64,000 bases of DNA from the NCBI GenBank assembly GCA_019454045.1, contig SKCR01017753.1, forward strand, positions 1-64,000. Direction: 5' to 3'. Source of the stretch: Zanthoxylum bungeanum. Its lineage: Eukaryota > Streptophyta > Magnoliopsida > Sapindales > Rutaceae. Positions 61,699 to 64,000 of this stretch are shown here, piece after piece (positions within the stretch are counted from its first letter, which is position 1; each line of letters begins with the position of its first letter). The translations under genes and the position numbers were made by a program. The notes beneath the pieces were generated by a model, which ran no database searches, was not told the origin of the DNA, and saw only the letters and a list, made by a program, of their open reading frames with translations.

Positions 61699-62247
61699 AT
61701 GGAAGAAGTTCTCGCAAATCTTCACAAGCAATTTCCTTCTCTCCCTCAAAACTCTCTGATGAAAGTCTACAAAGCTCGCTTGGAACGGATGAGATTACTA
61801 ACAATCCATGGTGTTCCTAATGACATTCGTTGGGTAATTGAAGCACGAGTCCGATTGGCAGGTGAGTCTTCTAACTCTTTTATTTCACATCTGCCTGGTT
61901 TTGGAAGAAGCACCTATGTAAAGAAACGTAGAGCTAAACAAATGGGTGTTTGTTACAAATGTGCACACTGGAATTGCAATACTCGTTGTCGTTATTTAGG
62001 AATGGTGTCTGATAATCGTGAAGACAAAATTAAATTCATTAGGGATGGCTTGAGTAATGAGTCTTTAGATGATATATCTTCAACTATTGAGACGCATCCC
62101 AGTGGATATGTTCACATAGCCATTCGCAAATTACATACACAATTCCAAAAAGAAAGACAACAATTAAGTCTTGGGAATCTGACTCAAAAAGACCCTGTTT
62201 ACCAGTTTATAAGAAAATTGGATGGGAAGCTTGTCCCTGACGCATAG
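61699..62247 (+). CDS. Retrotransposon-borne 182-aa basic Cys-cluster protein
   Basis: ATG at 61699 (MEEVLANLHKQFPSLPQNSL), TAG at 62245, uninterrupted, even though gag upstream is broken. Residues 1-55 look helical and charged. GRSTYVKKRRAKQ at 69-81 is a basic, possibly nuclear-targeting or nucleic-acid-binding stretch, followed at once by C85, C88, H90, C93 and C97, a probable zinc-binding cluster. The rest is helical and charged. It sits where Athila elements hold their env-like gene, but I see no signal peptide or membrane segment. I do not recognise the family. The basic-stretch-plus-Cys layout recalls small zinc-binding proteins of some plant RNA viruses, but only loosely. Function unknown. 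Confidence 0.65.
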   Translation: MEEVLANLHKQFPSLPQNSLMKVYKARLERMRLLTIHGVPNDIRWVIEARVRLAGESSNSFISHLPGFGRSTYVKKRRAKQMGVCYKCAHWNCNTRCRYLGMVSDNREDKIKFIRDGLSNESLDDISSTIETHPSGYVHIAIRKLHTQFQKERQQLSLGNLTQKDPVYQFIRKLDGKLVPDA

Positions 62248-62495
62248 ACGTCAATCAAACCGCTACTTTTCTTGTACATATTATATCTCTTTGTATTTTC
62301 CTAATAATTGTAAATTGTTTTGTTATTTTCTTTTATTTTCTCCGACAGGATCCAGACCTTTTTGACTATCACGATTTATTTTACTGTTAACTAATAATTG
62401 TCATTTGGCAGGTACTAGTGCTATTTTTACTCACCCTTTTCAGGTATTATAAATTCAACTCATCATTGCACTTTTAAAGACATCCATAGTAAAAC
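62248..62495 (+). other. Spacer between the two accessory ORFs with splice-acceptor-like sites
   Basis: T-rich, with CAG after pyrimidine tracts at about 62348, 62411 and 62443. The last (CACCCTTTTCAG) lies 53 bases before the LOG ATG. A spliced subgenomic RNA is plausible but unproven. Confidence 0.4.
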
Positions 62496-63095
62496 ATGGA
62501 AGCCACTTCAAGAAGACGAGTTGAAAACATCTGTGTGTTTTGCGGTACTAGTGTTGGTACTAAGCCACAATACGTAGAGGCAGCACATGAATTGGGTCGA
62601 GTCTTAGCTGCAAGGAATATGCACTTAGTATATGGCGGAGGCAATCTTGGACTTATGGGGATCGTTTCAAAGGCCGTAAAGGAGGGAGGTAGTCACGTTT
62701 TAGGAATCATCCCAAAACCCTTGGCAGAGGCAAATCTTATTGAATCATCAAACGGAGAGGAACTGATCGTGCCAGGTATGTCTGAACGACTAGTAGAAAT
62801 GATTAACAGTGCTGATGCTTTTATTGCTTTGCCAGGTGGCTTGGGTACATTGGAGGAAATTTTTATTGTGCTATCTTGGGCGAACCTGAACATACACCAG
62901 AAACCGCTTGGACTGTACAACGTTGAAGGATTTTATGATTTTATTTGTGTGTTTCTTGATGATGCTCGGAGAAATGGGTTCGTGTCAAAACCTATGAAAG
63001 AACTCCTCTTCACTGCCAGAACTGCTCCGGATCTAATTGACCAACTCTTAGCCTATGAACCACAAGTTGACCCTATCCTTTCAAAGATAAATTAG
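62496..63095 (+). CDS. LOG-like: LOG-family cytokinin riboside 5'-monophosphate phosphoribohydrolase, retrotransposon-borne
   Basis: Intronless, 199 aa, near the usual LOG length of about 200-215. The ATG has a good context (AAAACATGG), and the TAG is at 63093. Rossmann-like lysine-decarboxylase fold: ICVFCGTSVG at 12-21, LVYGGGNLGLMG at 44-55, HVLGIIPK at 67-74, Arg98, and PGGLGTLEE at 113-121 with Glu121, so the catalytic Arg and the PGGxGTxxE signature are kept. LOG enzymes release active free-base cytokinins from nucleoside monophosphates in the cytosol and act in shoot meristems (family knowledge). Plant host LOG genes normally have several introns, so this is probably a processed capture inside element H. 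It differs from typical plant LOGs at several conserved spots (e.g. MSERLVEM for MHxRKxxM), so activity is likely but unproven. Confidence 0.9.
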   Translation: MEATSRRRVENICVFCGTSVGTKPQYVEAAHELGRVLAARNMHLVYGGGNLGLMGIVSKAVKEGGSHVLGIIPKPLAEANLIESSNGEELIVPGMSERLVEMINSADAFIALPGGLGTLEEIFIVLSWANLNIHQKPLGLYNVEGFYDFICVFLDDARRNGFVSKPMKELLFTARTAPDLIDQLLAYEPQVDPILSKIN

Positions 63096-64000
63096 TCTGA
63101 AGATGATCGTGGTAAGAGGCGTCGGATTAATCTGGATCTTAACCTTTAATTTCCTAGAATTTCAGCTAACCAGGTATTATCTTATACACTATTCTTCTAC
63201 TGTTTAAGACATTGAGGACAATGTCTCATTTAGTTTTGGGGGAGGGAATTAGTTGATCAGTACCTTATTTTTAGTTTGTGTGTTGTTTTTATTTTTAGTC
63301 CAAAATTTTTCGAAAAATACAAAAAAAAAATTGAAATTTTTTCAAAAATTACAAAAAATATTTTGTGTTTTTGTATTTTTATTTTGACTAAAAGGGTGAA
63401 ATTGGTAAGAGATAGCTGAGTAAGGAGTTTCCACTCCTGAGACGTATCTCAAACCCATTTCGAAACAAGTTAATTTTTGTTTATTTCCTTTTAAATTATT
63501 TAATTTGTGAATTCTCCATAAAACGGACTAAAATGGATCTTCATATGTTCAGTTAGCAGATATTATCAACATACATAATAACATACAGACATGAGCTAAA
63601 ATTGAAAAGTTTGTAATATTCAGTGCTCTAGTTTAATTGGAGGAAACATCTCAAAAAGTGATGGAGTAAAAAAAAAAAATCTGAGATCTGAGTTATTAAG
63701 TCTGTAAGGGTGTTTTAACACCTAGTGCCCTAAAACCAACTGGTTTGGAGTCACTGGCCCAAAGCTCGCTACATGGATCAAGGATGTTGCAAATATATAT
63801 ATATATATATATCTGAAGTCTGAGTAATTAAGTCCTTATGGGTGTCTTAACACCTGGTGCCCTAAAGCCAACTGGTTTGGGAGCCACCGACCCAACACTC
63901 GTTACATATATGGAAGATATTGTATATAAATAAAAAATAAAAATCAAAAATCAAAGAAAAAAATCAGAAAAATGAGAAAAATTATTCCATTGCTACAAAA
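63096..64000 (+). other. 3' untranslated part of element H
   Basis: Contains ACATTGAGGACAATGTCTC and TTTTGGGGGAGGGAATTAG (63234-63252), typical of the region after the last ORF in Athila relatives. It continues with A/T-rich sequence to the window end. No ORF. Confidence 0.65.
63680..63911. repeat. Two tandem repeats of about 132 bases in the element H tail
   Basis: The TCTGA..TCTGAGT..TTAAGTC start and the block TTAACACCTRGTGCCCTAAA..CCAACTGGTTTGG recur at 63680 and 63812, separated by a short (AT)n run. Confidence 0.8.

Larger units (their letters stand above)
56866..64000 (+). mobile_element. Athila-type Ty3/gypsy element H carrying two extra ORFs (3' end outside window)
   Basis: 5' LTR (TGATGAGCGG...GGTCA), a tRNA-Asp-type primer site, gag, protease, integrase C-terminus, the lineage's characteristic tail block ending GGGAGGCAACCCA near 61621, two intact ORFs, then a purine tract TTTTGGGGGAGGGA and the usual A/T-rich 3' region. 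RT, RNase H and the integrase core are deleted, so it cannot replicate alone. The 3' LTR should lie beyond 64000. Confidence 0.82.

Noticed and set aside
62693..62920. A minus-strand ORF opposite LOG
   Set aside because: It is a shadow of the LOG coding sequence.

Overview
This is a piece of a plant nuclear genome, almost certainly a eudicot. It is AT-rich, has spliced genes with GT/AG introns, and holds a dense pile of LTR retrotransposons. I do not name a species.

Left part (1-15.7 kb) is the gene-bearing part. A minus-strand gene runs off the left edge (N-terminal 63 codons, TATA box at 280-287). It is divergent from a nine-exon gene for the nucleolar methyltransferase RRP8 (1472-10704, 290 aa). 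RRP8 intron 5 was enlarged by about 6.2 kb by a SIRE-like Ty1/copia element in antisense orientation (3399-9580, 5-bp target duplication GTTGG). One LTR of that element later took a tRNA-derived SINE and a hAT-type MITE. Converging on RRP8 is a two-exon minus-strand gene for BLOC-1 subunit 1 (BLOS1, 11745-13496), whose intron holds another hAT-type MITE. AT-rich intergenic DNA with small inverted-repeat elements follows.

Middle part (15.7-56.9 kb) is nested retrotransposons. LTR remnants flank a minus-strand Ty1/copia element (A). A's 3' LTR is split by a plus-strand Ty1/copia element (B, 19709-42383). B's gag is in turn split by a 14-kb minus-strand Ty3/gypsy element of the Tat type (C, 22714-36680), which has 3-kb LTRs, gag-protease, RT, RNase H, a second plant-type RNase H and integrase, and only a few lesions. 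To the right come an LTR fragment (D) and a tandem LTR-internal-LTR-internal arrangement of a third minus-strand copia family (E).

Right part (56.9 kb to the end) is a plus-strand Athila-type Ty3/gypsy element (H): 5' LTR, tRNA-Asp-type primer site, gag, protease, then a large deletion that joins protease to the integrase C-terminus. Downstream, where Athila elements carry their env-like gene, are two uninterrupted ORFs. One encodes a 182-aa protein with a basic stretch and a Cys cluster. The other encodes a 199-aa intronless LONELY GUY (LOG) cytokinin-activating phosphoribohydrolase with its PGGxGTxxE motif intact. An Athila-like purine tract follows the LOG ORF. A non-autonomous retrotransposon carrying a full-length LOG enzyme is the most noteworthy content of the window; the 3' LTR lies beyond the end.
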